From Janthinobacterium sp. PAMC25594 (GTDB lineage Bacteria > Pseudomonadota > Gammaproteobacteria > Burkholderiales > Burkholderiaceae_D), in assembly GCF_019443505.1 (NCBI RefSeq), contig NZ_CP080377.1:2170001-2234000 (forward strand): DNA of 64,000 nt, in the 5' to 3' direction. The position numbers and the translations under genes were made by a program. The notes under the pieces are model-generated. The model was given only the letters and a program-made list of their open reading frames with translations, was not told the origin of the DNA and did no database searches. Positions 1 through 9,414 of this stretch are shown one piece after another. Each line of letters begins with the position of its first letter. Positions within the stretch are counted from its first letter, which is position 1.

Positions 1-1
1 A

Positions 2-2437
2 CAAGGCTTCGCAAAGAACAGTTTTATGGATTTCGTCTATCAGCCGATGCGCGACGATAATGGTGTCGTTTCCGGTATTTTTGTCCAAGGTGTTGACGTT
101 ACACAGCGCATCCTCGCTGAGCAAGCCGTAAAAGGGAATGAAGCCATGTTTCGTACCTTAGCCCAAGCGATGCCCAACCAAATTTGGGCTGCGCCCGCAA
201 GCGGCAGTTTGGATTGGTTTAACGACCAGGTTTATAACTATAGCGGTGCTGAACCAGGCATGCTCGACGGCGATAGATGGGCCGCGATCGTTCATCCGGA
301 TGATCTCGCCGCTAGCACCCAACTTTGGCGCCAGTCTGTGACGCTGGGTCTGCCTTATGAGATCGAAATGCGCGTGCGCCGTGCCGACGGTGTATATCGC
401 TGGCATTTGGCGCGTGCCTTACCGATATGTGATGACCAAGGCGTGGTTACACGCTGGATTGGCACTAACACTGATATCGAAGAGCAGCGAGCAACGAGTG
501 ATTCCTTGGCACAGCAAGTAGAATTACGCACGGCTGAACGCGATCGCATGTGGCAGATGGCTACCGATATTATGCTAGTAGCAGATATCGAGGCACGCAT
601 TGTCGCTGTTAATCCCGCTTTTACGCATCAACTTGGTTGGAGTGAAGCTGAGGTAATTGGGACTTCTTTTATATCTTTGGCGCACTCCCTGGATCGCGAC
701 GTCATTGAGGGCGAGGCACTCCGGCTGAAACTAGGCGATAGTACGTTCAATCTGGAAAACCGGATTCGACGTAAGGATGGCGGGTACAGCATCTTGAGCT
801 GGAGTGGTGCGACAGATAAAAAATTCATTCACGCGATCGGACGTGACATGACTGTTGAGCGTGCTGCGGCTGATGCCTTGAAACACACCGAGCAAGCATT
901 GCAACAGGCACAAAAAATGGAAACCATTGGTAAGCTAACCGGCGGTGTCGCCCACGATTTTAATAATTTGCTGCAGGTTATCTCTGGCAACTTGCAGTTA
1001 CTAGCGGTCGATACGGCTGGCAACGCGCGCGCTGAGAAGCGTGTCGCCGGTGCCATGGGAGGCGTAGCGCGTGGTGCCAAGCTGGCTAGTTATCTGTTGG
1101 CGTTTGGCCGGCGACAGGCACTTGAACCTAAAGTGGTCAGGATTGGGGGCTTCGTTGTTGCGATGGAAGATATGTTGGAGCGCAGTCTAGGTGAAGAAAT
1201 CGAATTGGAAATTATTGTGTCCGGCAGCCTATGGAATACCCTTGTAGATACTGCTCAAGTCGAAAACACGGTACTCAACCTTTGTATCAATGCACGTGAT
1301 GCAATGGACGGCGCCGGAAAATTGACAATCGAGGTCGGCAACGCACTGCTTGATGACGAGTATGCACGCGCACATGCTGAAGTTGACCCTGGGCAATATG
1401 TCATGATCGCAGTCAGTGACACTGGTATTGGCATGTCTGCGGAAGTGCTAGCTCAAGCGTTCGATCCTTTTTTTTCCACTAAACCAGAGGGTAAGGGCAC
1501 TGGATTAGGGCTTTCCATGGTTTATGGTTTTGTGAAACAGTCGGGTGGCCATATCAAAATTTATAGCGAACAAGGATATGGTACGACTGTCAAACTATAC
1601 CTGCCGCGTTCGATGGAAACCGAAAATGTTCCAAGCCTAGTCGACATAGATCCGATAGCCGGGGGCACTGAAACGATTTTGGTCGCTGAGGACGATGAAG
1701 GCGTGCGCACGACAGTCGTTGAAATGCTGCGCGAACTAGGCTATCGCGTTCTTAAGGCGAACGATGCGGCGAGCGCGTTGAATATTATCGACAGCGGCTT
1801 GCCTATTGATCTGTTGTTTACGGATGTCGTCATGCCTGGGCCGCTGCGCAGCCCCGAACTTGCACACCAAGCGCGTAAACGTTTGCCGGGCCTCGCTGTG
1901 CTGTTTACTTCTGGCTATACTGAAAATGCGATTGTGCATGGCGGGCGCCTTGATGCGGGTGTTGATCTACTGGGCAAGCCATATACGCGGGAAGCCCTGG
2001 CCAAGAAGATTCGTTTTGCGTTATCAAAAAAGAAGCAGGACGCTGAGCCATCAGATGCATCCTTGGAACCGAGTCGATTGCAAACGGAGCCACCGATGGC
2101 TATGTCGGGCTTGAGAATTTTGCTTGTAGAAGATAATGAACTGATACGCCAGAACACTGTGGAAATACTCCAAGAGCTGGGGCATGTGGTGACGCATGTC
2201 GAGAATGCGGAGCAGGCCATTGTCGAATTGCGCATGCATTCATGCGATATCCTCATGACCGATCTATCTTTGCCAGGGATGTCTGGTGAAGCCCTCGCGC
2301 TATATGCAAAAGCATTGCTGCCAAAATTGAAAGTCGTATTCGCTTCCGGCCGCCCTCAGGATGAAACTGTGCCAGGCGCCATTCTTCTTCGCAAGCCGTA
2401 TGAAGTGACAGCTTTGGTCGCTGCGTTATCGGTTTGA
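2..2437 (+). CDS. PAS-containing hybrid sensor histidine kinase with two receiver domains (5' end outside window)
   Basis: The frame is open to the window edge, and the residues before the first ATG at 26 (QGFAKNSF) continue a PAS core, so the gene starts upstream and this is a fragment. Numbering from that ATG: the tail of one PAS domain (1-26), a PAS_3 domain (about 40-150, ending GTNTDI), another PAS (about 170-285), a HisKA box with phospho-acceptor His near 310 in GGVAHDFNNLL, and an HATPase domain with the DTGIGM and GKGTGLGLS motifs. Two receiver domains follow, with acidic pockets (VAEDDE, LVEDNE), acceptor Asp residues in LFTDVVMPG and LMTDLSLPG, and Lys in GKPY and RKPY. It should autophosphorylate and relay phosphate to its own receivers. 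No output domain is visible and the ligand is unknown. Confidence 0.9.
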   Translation, partial: QGFAKNSFMDFVYQPMRDDNGVVSGIFVQGVDVTQRILAEQAVKGNEAMFRTLAQAMPNQIWAAPASGSLDWFNDQVYNYSGAEPGMLDGDRWAAIVHPDDLAASTQLWRQSVTLGLPYEIEMRVRRADGVYRWHLARALPICDDQGVVTRWIGTNTDIEEQRATSDSLAQQVELRTAERDRMWQMATDIMLVADIEARIVAVNPAFTHQLGWSEAEVIGTSFISLAHSLDRDVIEGEALRLKLGDSTFNLENRIRRKDGGYSILSWSGATDKKFIHAIGRDMTVERAAADALKHTEQALQQAQKMETIGKLTGGVAHDFNNLLQVISGNLQLLAVDTAGNARAEKRVAGAMGGVARGAKLASYLLAFGRRQALEPKVVRIGGFVVAMEDMLERSLGEEIELEIIVSGSLWNTLVDTAQVENTVLNLCINARDAMDGAGKLTIEVGNALLDDEYARAHAEVDPGQYVMIAVSDTGIGMSAEVLAQAFDPFFSTKPEGKGTGLGLSMVYGFVKQSGGHIKIYSEQGYGTTVKLYLPRSMETENVPSLVDIDPIAGGTETILVAEDDEGVRTTVVEMLRELGYRVLKANDAASALNIIDSGLPIDLLFTDVVMPGPLRSPELAHQARKRLPGLAVLFTSGYTENAIVHGGRLDAGVDLLGKPYTREALAKKIRFALSKKKQDAEPSDASLEPSRLQTEPPMAMSGLRILLVEDNELIRQNTVEILQELGHVVTHVENAEQAIVELRMHSCDILMTDLSLPGMSGEALALYAKALLPKLKVVFASGRPQDETVPGAILLRKPYEVTALVAALSV

Positions 2438-2457
2438 GAGGCGAATTTTCTGTCGGT

Positions 2458-2778
2458 TTAGGTGACTACGGTTTTAGCGACACGGTGACCACTCTCCGCA
2501 GGTGCTGCAGCTAAACAAACGTCGATATGGTGCATTAGGGTCACATAGCAAATACTGATAACGGCTGTAGGGCTACCGTTTTCAAACTGCAATTTTTCGC
2601 CATCCTTTGTCAACCATGCCGAAGTGACCAGTGCATCAAAAGGCGGCGCTGAATTTTGTGCATCAATCGCAAATTTTTTGCCCTCCACCGACTGTGCATT
2701 GCGGAAAGCAATCTTGGTTCGTTCAGTGTAACAAAAGACATATGCCGGTGCAAAAGCCGATGTCTTCTTCTTGTTCAT
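2458..2778 (-). CDS. Hypothetical protein, about 106 aa
   Basis: This leftward ORF converges on the kinase gene. The start at 2778 (MNKKKTSAF) has a GAGG six bases upstream; the ATG at 2784 is equally possible. The protein is soluble, with no signal peptide or obvious motif; its middle reads like a small alpha/beta domain (DALVTSAWLTKDGEKLQFENGS is spread over two strands). I do not recognise the family. It sits between the chromosomal kinase and IS debris, so it may be the last resident gene before the acquired region. Confidence 0.5.
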   Translation of the reverse strand: MNKKKTSAFAPAYVFCYTERTKIAFRNAQSVEGKKFAIDAQNSAPPFDALVTSAWLTKDGEKLQFENGSPTAVISICYVTLMHHIDVCLAAAPAESGHRVAKTVVT

Positions 2779-2933
2779 CTTCATCCTCATTCTCCATGGG
2801 TTCAGAAGTTTCAGAATAGGCACACGCCATAGAAAACCGTGCCGTGGCAATTATAGCTTTTTTGCAATATGTACATATTTTCAATATATGCAATATGGAT
2901 ATCTAATCGTGTGCGAAGATTGCTGTTTGTATC

Positions 2934-3305
2934 TTGAGCGATCGCGTTTGGCCGTGGTGGCTGAGATTATCAGATATAGCGCGTGTAGGGGGTGCCATAG
3001 AGCGCTTCAGCCTGGAAGTCGCGGACATCCTCCGCGTCCACGGCCCGGCTTGGCGGCACGCACCGCGTGGCCACATAAGCCTGGGCCAGCTCAAGGTCAT
3101 GTCGGCCATCGAGCAGTGCCGCAGCGCGGCGCTGGGAGGACACGCGCTGCGCTGCGAGGCCTGCGAACACGTCGACATCGCCTACAACTCCTACCGAAAC
3201 CGGCACTGCCCAAAGTGCTAGGCCAACGCTGCTCGCCGCTGGCTCGCAGCCCGCCAGAACGAGTTGCTGCCGGTCGAGTACTACCACGTGGTTTTCACCC
3301 TGCCG
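2934..3305 (+). pseudogene. IS91-family transposase, N-terminal fragment
   Basis: The translation shows the zinc-binding N-terminus typical of IS91-type (HUH, rolling-circle) transposases: CEACEHVDIAYNSYRNRHCPKC, then ARRWLAARQNELLPVEYYHVVFTLP in the next stretch of the same frame. An in-frame TAG at 3222 stands where the family has CAG (Gln) after HCPKC. The reading is then cut at 3306 by the IS66 insertion and resumes at 5810. Nonsense mutations plus the insertion make it non-functional. Confidence 0.85.
3298..3305. repeat. IS66 target-site duplication, left copy
   Basis: CCCTGCCG lies directly before the element end GTAAGCG and is repeated exactly at 5802-5809. Eight-base duplications are usual for the IS66 family. 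Confidence 0.92.
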
Positions 3306-3387
3306 GTAAGCGTCCGCTCAAGGACGTCTTGAGCGCAATGGCAATTTGATCGATGATGGCATCACACCGCTGGGAAGCGGCGTAATC

Positions 3388-4950
3388 TCAGAGAGCTGCT
3401 GGTAAGTTGCAGTTCCAAGGCAAGAATTCATCAACCCGGTTGACGGGATGATCGGAGATATGCGTCAGCACATGACGCAACCAGGCTTCGGGGTCGACAC
3501 CGTTCAGCTTGGCAGAGCCGATCAGCGAGTAGATCGCCGCTGCGCGCTCGCCGCCGCTGTCGGCGCCGGCAAACAGATAGTTGCGTCGACCTATGGCCAC
3601 GCCGCGCAGAGCGCGTTCTGCCGCCGAGTTATCAATCTCGACGACGCCGTCGTCGCAGTAGCGCAGCAGCGCCGGCCAGAGTTTGAGCGCGTACAGGATC
3701 GCCGCCGCCGTGTCGGACTTGCGCGATAGCGTATCGAGCGTGGTGCGCAACCAGCGCTCCAGGTCATCGAGCAGTGGGCGCGCACGGGCTTGTCGAACCA
3801 GCCTTCGTTCGTCGGGCGGCTTGCCCCGGATCTCGGCCTCGATCACATAGAGTTCGGCGATCCGGCGCAGCGCCTCGGTGGTCAGCGGCGTCGCTCGTGC
3901 CGCGTGCAGATCATGGAATTTGCGCCGCGCGTGCGCCCAGCAGGCCGCTTCGTGGATCGTACCGCCTTCGAACAAGGCGTTGAAGCCGGCGTATGCGTCG
4001 GCTTGCAACACGCCTTCGAACTTGGCCAGATGCGTTTGCGGATGGATGCCCTTGCGGTCGGGCGTGTAGGCAAACCAGACCGCCGGCGGCGTGGTGTCGC
4101 CGGAGGACCGGTCGTCGCGAACGTAGGTCCACAGGCGCGCGGTTTTGGTCTTGCCGTTACCAGGCGCCAGCACCGGAATCGGCGTGTCGTCGGCATGCAG
4201 CTTCGATGCGGCCAGTACATGGCGTCGCACAGCGTCGACCAATGGTCGCAGCAGCGCGCTGGCGGCGCCGACCCAGCTCGCCAGCAGCGCGCGATCCAGG
4301 TCGACGCCTTCGCGGGCGTAGATGACGGACTGGCGATACAGCGGCAGATGATCGGCGAACTTCGCCACCAAAATATGCGCCAATAGGCCGGGCCCGGCGA
4401 TGCCGCGCGCGATCGGCCGGCTCGGCGCCGGGGCTTGGACGATGGCGTCACAGCACGAGCACGCCAGCTTGGGACGCACATGGCGGATCACGCGGAAGCT
4501 GGCCGGCACGAATTCCAGTTGCTCGGCGACGTCTTCGCCCAACGGCCGCAGGCCGCCACCGCAGGCCGGGCAGGCATCGGCAGTCGGTGCATACACCTTC
4601 TCGTCGCGCGGCAGATGCTCGGGCAAGGGCCGGCGCACCGACTTGTTACGCGGCGCCTGGTCGGCCGCCGGCATCTCGCGCGCCGCCTCGGCCTCGTCGG
4701 CTTGCAGGTCTTCCAGTTGCAGTTCCAGCTGCTCGATTTGATGATCCAATTTTTCCGACTGGCGGCCAAATTGCATGCGCCGCAATTTCGCGATCTTCAG
4801 CTTGAGGTGCTCGATCTCGACGGCCCGCGTATTCAGTTGCTCGGCCATTCCGGCTAATTGCTCGTCACGCTCTTGTAGCAGACGCTCGCTGGCCAACAGC
4901 AATGCCTTCAAGGCATCGATATCGTTGGGGAGGTCGGCAAGGCTGAGCAT
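3388..4950 (-). CDS. tnpC: IS66 family transposase TnpC
   Basis: The 520-aa protein catalyses cut-and-paste transposition of the IS66 element. The N-terminus is a leucine-zipper-like coiled coil (about residues 20-95, [20 protein letters not shown]), followed by a zinc-finger region (CPACGGGL and CSCCDA). The DDE-type catalytic core has Asp in [10 protein letters not shown], Asp in LQADAYAGF and Glu in [10 protein letters not shown]. The length is normal for the family. It follows tnpB by about 30 bp in the same operon. Confidence 0.95.
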   Translation of the reverse strand: MLSLADLPNDIDALKALLLASERLLQERDEQLAGMAEQLNTRAVEIEHLKLKIAKLRRMQFGRQSEKLDHQIEQLELQLEDLQADEAEAAREMPAADQAPRNKSVRRPLPEHLPRDEKVYAPTADACPACGGGLRPLGEDVAEQLEFVPASFRVIRHVRPKLACSCCDAIVQAPAPSRPIARGIAGPGLLAHILVAKFADHLPLYRQSVIYAREGVDLDRALLASWVGAASALLRPLVDAVRRHVLAASKLHADDTPIPVLAPGNGKTKTARLWTYVRDDRSSGDTTPPAVWFAYTPDRKGIHPQTHLAKFEGVLQADAYAGFNALFEGGTIHEAACWAHARRKFHDLHAARATPLTTEALRRIAELYVIEAEIRGKPPDERRLVRQARARPLLDDLERWLRTTLDTLSRKSDTAAAILYALKLWPALLRYCDDGVVEIDNSAAERALRGVAIGRRNYLFAGADSGGERAAAIYSLIGSAKLNGVDPEAWLRHVLTHISDHPVNRVDEFLPWNCNLPAAL

Positions 4951-4979
4951 GCGCCAAGTTTACGCGACGCTTATGACGT

Positions 4980-5327
4980 TTACAAGGCCGACGTTGGCTT
5001 CCAGGTCCGTTGCGGTCGCCGCCAATCTATGCCTTCGAGCAGCATCGACAGTTGCGCCTGCGTCAGCGCCACCGAGCCGTTGGCCGCTTGCGGCCAGATG
5101 AAGCGGCCCCGCTCAAGCCGCTTGGCCAACAGGCACAGGCCATCGCCGGTCCACCATAGTAGTTTGATGAGGTCGCCTCGCCGGCCTCGGAACACAAACA
5201 CATGGCCACTGAACGGATCTTCCTCCAGCGCCGTCTGTACTTTGGCTGCCAGGCCATTGAAGCCGGAGCGCATGTCGGTGGTGCCGGCGGCGAGCCAGAC
5301 TTTGGTGCCGGCGGGCAGGCCGATCAT
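4980..5327 (-). CDS. tnpB: IS66 accessory protein TnpB (IS66 Orf2)
   Basis: The 115-aa protein begins [28 protein letters not shown] and contains [21 protein letters not shown], the signature block of the IS66 Orf2 (TnpB) family. It is required with TnpA and TnpC for transposition, though its biochemical role is not settled. The ATG overlaps the end of tnpA by four bases, which suggests translational coupling. Confidence 0.95.
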   Translation of the reverse strand: MIGLPAGTKVWLAAGTTDMRSGFNGLAAKVQTALEEDPFSGHVFVFRGRRGDLIKLLWWTGDGLCLLAKRLERGRFIWPQAANGSVALTQAQLSMLLEGIDWRRPQRTWKPTSAL

Positions 5328-5710
5328 CGCAGCACCCGATCCAACACTTGCGCCAGCGTGGCCGCATTCGGCTGCCCTTCGATCCGCACGCGGACCTCGC
5401 CCAGCTCAAGGACGATAATGCCGTTGGCGTTGGAGGCTTCGTTACTCGGTGCCGGCGCCGTCGGCGCCAGCACCACCGGCAACAATCCGTCGTCACGCAT
5501 CAACGCAGGCACGCCGAGGCGGCCTTGCTCATACAGACGGCGCCAGCTGAACACCTGATTGGAGTTGACGCCGTGCTCGCGGGCGATGCGGGCGACCGAG
5601 GCTCCCGGTTCCAGCGACAGCGCCACCAATGCGCGCTTGAACTCCAACGGGTGCTGCCGGTAGTGGCCACGCGCATTCGTGGAAATGATCGGTTGAAAAT
5701 TTGTGTCCAT
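5324..5710 (-). CDS. tnpA: IS66 accessory protein TnpA
   Basis: The 128-aa protein carries an HTH of the transposase_8 type ([24 protein letters not shown]), as expected for the DNA-binding first gene of IS66 elements. The ATG at 5710 (MDTNFQP) is preferred over an in-frame TTG at 5731. The C-terminal part ([24 protein letters not shown]) matches the usual IS66 TnpA tail. It is first gene of the tnpABC operon, near the right end of the element. Confidence 0.93.
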   Translation of the reverse strand: MDTNFQPIISTNARGHYRQHPLEFKRALVALSLEPGASVARIAREHGVNSNQVFSWRRLYEQGRLGVPALMRDDGLLPVVLAPTAPAPSNEASNANGIIVLELGEVRVRIEGQPNAATLAQVLDRVLR

Positions 5711-5801
5711 AATCGAAATTAGTGGGCACAAATATTGTGCCGAAATTCGATCATGAGGGACACTGCTCAGACAGTCCAGACGGCACTAGCAAGACGCTTA
5801 C

Positions 5802-5809
5802 CCCTGCCG
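5802..5809. repeat. IS66 target-site duplication, right copy
   Basis: CCCTGCCG follows the GACGCTTAC element end and matches 3298-3305 exactly. Confidence 0.92.
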
Positions 5810-6608
5810 GCACCGGGCGCCGCGCTCGCCTGGTACAACTAGGTGCTCATTTACCGCCTGCTATTCAAGACGGCGGCGCAGACGCTGTGCCGATCCGAAG
5901 CACCTGGGTGCCCGCATCGGCGCCACGCTGGTGTTGCACACATGGGGGGCGGCATTGACCCACCATCCGCATGTGCACGGGATCGTCCCTGGCGGCGGCC
6001 AGTCGCCCGACTGGTGCGCGCTGGATCGCCTGCAAACACGGATTCTTCCTGCCGGTGCGGGCGCTCTCGCGCTTGTTCGGGGAGTTTGCGGCGCTGGCGC
6101 AACCCAGCGCCTTCACTCGTTGGGTAGCTTCGCTGCGGCACTACGAGTGGGTGGTCTACGCCAAGCGCCCGTTCGCTGGACCCGAGGCTGTGCTAGCGTA
6201 CCTGTCGCGCTACACGCACCGGGTCGCCATCTCGAACCGGCGTCTGGTGGCCATGGACGAACGTGGCGTGACGTTTCGCTGGAAAGACTACCGCGGGACG
6301 CGATGCACAAGACGATGACGCTCGACGTTGGCGAGTTCATGCGCCGCTTCCTGCTGCATGTCCTGCCCACAGGTTTCCACCGGATCTGGCACTACGGGAT
6401 CTTTGCCAACGCCGGACGCAAGGCCAACCTGGCGCTGGCGCGCGCACTGCTGCATGTACCGCCCCCCCCCATCAAGGCACAAGCTACCGGACAGATTGCG
6501 CCAACGTTCACCTGCCGGCATTGTGGTGCGCCGGTGGCGATCACCGCCATCTTCTTGCCGATCCACCCGATTCACGCGCCGCAACGATACCAAGGTGCTC
6601 CGCCATGA
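5810..6608 (+). pseudogene. IS91-family transposase, C-terminal fragment
   Basis: This continues the IS91 transposase after the IS66 insertion. Pieces fall in different frames: APGAALAWYN then a TAG, VLIYRLLFKTAAQTLC, then ARIGATLVLHTWG and the HUH-type metal motif LTHHPHVHGIVPGGG. Further on come the two-tyrosine region LAYLSRYTHRVAISNRRL, then FMRRFLLHVLPTGFHRIWHYG and the C-terminal CRHCG finger. At least one stop and several frameshifts show decay. A poly-C tract at 6462-6470 may be one slip site. Outer IS91 ends could not be fixed. Confidence 0.85.
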
Positions 6609-7123
6609 ACAACTTCGCATCCACAATTTGTTCATACGAGCTGCGCCCATAACGTCGGCCATGGCCGATGCGGGGACGCGTTGCCACCGCATCAAGAAGG
6701 TTCGATTGCAAGCGCGTGATCGTGGCCCGGCGTTCATCTCACGATTGTTAAAAGCCACTTGGGTGCTATCGACACCAGACCGGACGCCTCAATCAGCACC
6801 TACCAAGGCAACCGCACCATTCAAATCGCCATAGCCGGTGGCACATGCTGACGACAACGATATGGCCCGCGGTTTCCTGCTTCGCGGCTTGCCCAACGCC
6901 GGCCGGAGACGCTTGCGTGCATCAGTTCGGGCCTGTGACGGCGGCCCGCATCGGACAACCCTTAACGGTAACGGCCTCTCAGAACTCTAACTCATCTGAC
7001 AGCTCGTGTCAGGTCAGTCTGAGCTAGTCATCTAATCTGCTCTGAGAAACAAAACCGAGGACTGATTTCGCCCGCTCGACATCCACCATCTTGCGTGTAC
7101 TTCTTGTCGTCATATAATAGAAT
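6609..7123. other. Gene-free stretch between IS91 remnant and ABC-3C operon
   Basis: No convincing coding region is seen. Short open frames here lack ribosome binding sites and family resemblance. The left part probably contains the 3' non-coding end of the IS91 element. The right part holds the 3' flank of the convergent ABC-3C operon; no clear rho-independent terminator was found. Confidence 0.5.
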
Positions 7124-8938
7124 TCATTTGTTCGGCAGTGTGAGTTCAGAATCTGCTAGGAGATCGCTTCGCTTGCCAAGGAACATTGGCTTGTCCGGTC
7201 CTCGGTAACTCGGAAGCCAACGCCGGTCCTTTGGCCCGGTAGGGTGGTCATACTCCGTGGACGAAAAGAGAAGCTGGGCATCGTTCGCCTCACACATCTT
7301 CTCAAGCTCCGTGAGGTATCGAGCCAGGTCGGCGGTATGGAGCTCCTCCTGTTTCGGGGTATCGAGGATCAGGAATCGGAAGGGACGAGACTTATCGGAC
7401 AGGTACGCCTCAAGCAGAGCCGCGTGTATTGCGAGGACCAGTCGGATCGTCGTGCTACTGCTACCTCCGCTGCCGATGGTCTCAATCGTTTCGCCCGCGA
7501 ACGTAAAGCGGAGGTTTAAGTCAATATCGACGTTCGTGGACACGTTCTCCGTCGCAAGAGTCTGCATCCACTTCACAGTAAGCTCACGTAGGTTTAGCCG
7601 AAGCTTGTTGAAGTCATGGTCGGCTCTACCGGAGTTGGTCAGCTCGTCAATACGATCCTGAATACGGTCCCGCTCTCGCTCCAGCTTGAACAGCTTCGAA
7701 CGCTCGTCCTTCAGTCCAGAGATTCGGCCTAACTCGCCCTGCACGCCGACCAGTTGCTTAGTCAAAGCCTGTACTGCGGTCACAAGTTGATCAACGTCCG
7801 ATATACTGGGCGAGTCGATGTTATCAACGAGCGTCTGGCGCTCTGCAACAAGCTCCTCTAGCCGCTCTTCCAACTGCTCAGCCCGAATTTCGGCGCGCTG
7901 ACTGTTCCGCTCAAGGTCCTTGATTTGGTCCTTCAGATACAGCAAATTCTTCCCGTACGATTCCGTGCTGCCTATAAACAATCCGCAGTTCGGCACACGG
8001 CAAATTTCTTGGAACGACGTGAAGACACGACGAGCCTCCTCGTTCAACCCTAGGGTCTTGATCTCGCCGTCGATCTCCGCACGGATGGTTTCGATGCCCG
8101 CGACACGGTTCCGCAATTCGTAGAGCTCCAACTGCCGAGACCGAATTTGGCCGTTCTTTTGACGTACGAGCTCCATAAGCGTCGAGCTCGCAGTCCCCTT
8201 CGAGTCCACTGATGCGCGAAGGCCGTCGAGCTGCTGCGTCAAATTTTCTGTCATCCGCTGAAGCGCAGCTTGGTTTGCGTCGCTGTCGTCCACGCCGCGA
8301 CTCTGGTATTCAAGCACACGCTGTGCAGCGACGATCTTGCGTGTCTGGGCCTCGAGTGCGATCTTCTCTTCGATCAGGGTCTTCTTAACCTCGTACGAAT
8401 GCTTCGGGTTCAACCCGAAAGCGAACCGCACCATCTCTACAAACTGGTCCGTGATGAACGAGCTCGGTGCGCGATAGGCCGCCGAATATCCGAAGCCCTG
8501 TATCAGGTAGAAGACCGGCAACAAAGTTGCGATATAGGGCTGGGCCACTTCGCCCTTGGTCGATATGAGCTTTGGTGGTTTCAGCCCAAGCGTTTGGAAA
8601 AGAGAAAGAGAAAAGGTGCCCTCTGAATGGTGCTCAGTCTGTTCACCATCGAAGTCAATTGTGGCGTAGAACCCCAGGTTCGTCGCGTCGATGGTACGGC
8701 GGATAACAAGCGGCTTCCCTTCCGACTCAGCGTGCAGCACAACTTCCTTGCACTTTTCTAAAATGTCGTTCCGAAAGTTGTTGGGGAATCCCATTGCGGA
8801 CGCGAGCGCACGGAGGAGTGGCGATTTTCCGCTGCCGTTCGGCGCGAAAAGCATCGTTGTTCTGTGTCCAAACTCTAGAAGCGGACTTGCCCAACCGCCA
8901 TCTCCCAACGGTTCAATCTGCAGTGACTTCAACCTCAA
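7124..8938 (-). CDS. ABC-3C system ATPase component (SMC/Rad50-like AAA protein)
   Basis: The 604-aa protein is an ABC-type ATPase split by a long coiled coil. Walker A is APNGSGKS (about residues 32-39), coiled-coil segments span roughly 195-460, a CRVPNC pair near 313-318 sits where Rad50-like proteins have a zinc hook, and Walker B is FRFLILDTP near 521-529. The start codon is TTG at 8938, overlapping the upstream TGA as TTGA, with GGAG eight bases before it. The tail of its operon partner's frame and this overlap imply coupled translation. By family precedent it senses invading nucleic acid or a DNA transaction and licenses the nuclease partner. That role is inferred, not shown. Confidence 0.8.
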   Translation of the reverse strand: MRLKSLQIEPLGDGGWASPLLEFGHRTTMLFAPNGSGKSPLLRALASAMGFPNNFRNDILEKCKEVVLHAESEGKPLVIRRTIDATNLGFYATIDFDGEQTEHHSEGTFSLSLFQTLGLKPPKLISTKGEVAQPYIATLLPVFYLIQGFGYSAAYRAPSSFITDQFVEMVRFAFGLNPKHSYEVKKTLIEEKIALEAQTRKIVAAQRVLEYQSRGVDDSDANQAALQRMTENLTQQLDGLRASVDSKGTASSTLMELVRQKNGQIRSRQLELYELRNRVAGIETIRAEIDGEIKTLGLNEEARRVFTSFQEICRVPNCGLFIGSTESYGKNLLYLKDQIKDLERNSQRAEIRAEQLEERLEELVAERQTLVDNIDSPSISDVDQLVTAVQALTKQLVGVQGELGRISGLKDERSKLFKLERERDRIQDRIDELTNSGRADHDFNKLRLNLRELTVKWMQTLATENVSTNVDIDLNLRFTFAGETIETIGSGGSSSTTIRLVLAIHAALLEAYLSDKSRPFRFLILDTPKQEELHTADLARYLTELEKMCEANDAQLLFSSTEYDHPTGPKDRRWLPSYRGPDKPMFLGKRSDLLADSELTLPNK

Positions 8939-9414
8939 TTCACATCTCCTCTAGCTCGATCCTCATCCCTGATGTATTGGTAGCTAATCTCGATGGTTTT
9001 CATGGATAGAGCCAACAGACTCTCTCCCTCAACGGCACCTGTGTAGACTTTTTTGCCTAAGTCGGTGGCAGATATTTCGCGCGTAACCTTGTCGATGGAA
9101 ACCTGTCCGGTCGACTCGAGGAACGTCAGTGCTTTTACTGTCCTGATTCGCAGGTTACCTGACCAACCAATGTCCTGGGAGGACCATTTGAACCCGGCAA
9201 CGGTCCGCTCCAGACACTCGCCAACTAACTGCCCAATCTCGGGTAGCCTAGGCTTTGACCGGCCTTTCGATATTGCCAAGATAGTCATGGCTAGCAGGGG
9301 CAACTGGAACAGAGCCTCGTTGTCGAGCGTGTGTACCGGCGAATTCTCTTCGCCGGAGAGTTTCAGTTTGAGTCCGAGCCGCCTCGCTTCGTGAAAGAAC
9401 TCGGTCGAACTCAT
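8935..9414 (-). CDS. ABC-3C system middle component
   Basis: The 159-aa protein lies between the nuclease and ATPase genes. It has an N-terminal helical region (STEFFHEARRLGLKLKL) and a winged-helix-like C-terminal half ending in a helical tail (LRIRTVKALTFLESTGQVSIDK, then DLGKKVYTGAV). This matches the small central subunit of ABC-three-component systems, thought to bridge effector and ATPase. The ATG at 9414 overlaps the effector stop as ATGA, so it is preferred over an upstream in-frame start at 9444. Assignment rests mainly on gene order and size. Confidence 0.65.
   Translation of the reverse strand: MSSTEFFHEARRLGLKLKLSGEENSPVHTLDNEALFQLPLLAMTILAISKGRSKPRLPEIGQLVGECLERTVAGFKWSSQDIGWSGNLRIRTVKALTFLESTGQVSIDKVTREISATDLGKKVYTGAVEGESLLALSMKTIEISYQYIRDEDRARGDVN

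Larger units (their letters stand above)
3306..5801 (-). mobile_element. IS66-family insertion sequence, complete, 2496 bp
   Basis: The ends are GTAAGCGTC at 3306 and its reverse complement GACGCTTAC ending at 5801, typical IS66 termini. Perfect 8-bp direct repeats (CCCTGCCG) flank it. It carries the usual three genes tnpA, tnpB and tnpC in that transcription order on the minus strand, all without visible stops or frameshifts. Excising it and one repeat rejoins the IS91 reading frame as FTLP-APGAALAW, which confirms the boundaries. Intact genes and ends suggest a recent insertion that may still be mobile. Confidence 0.95.
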
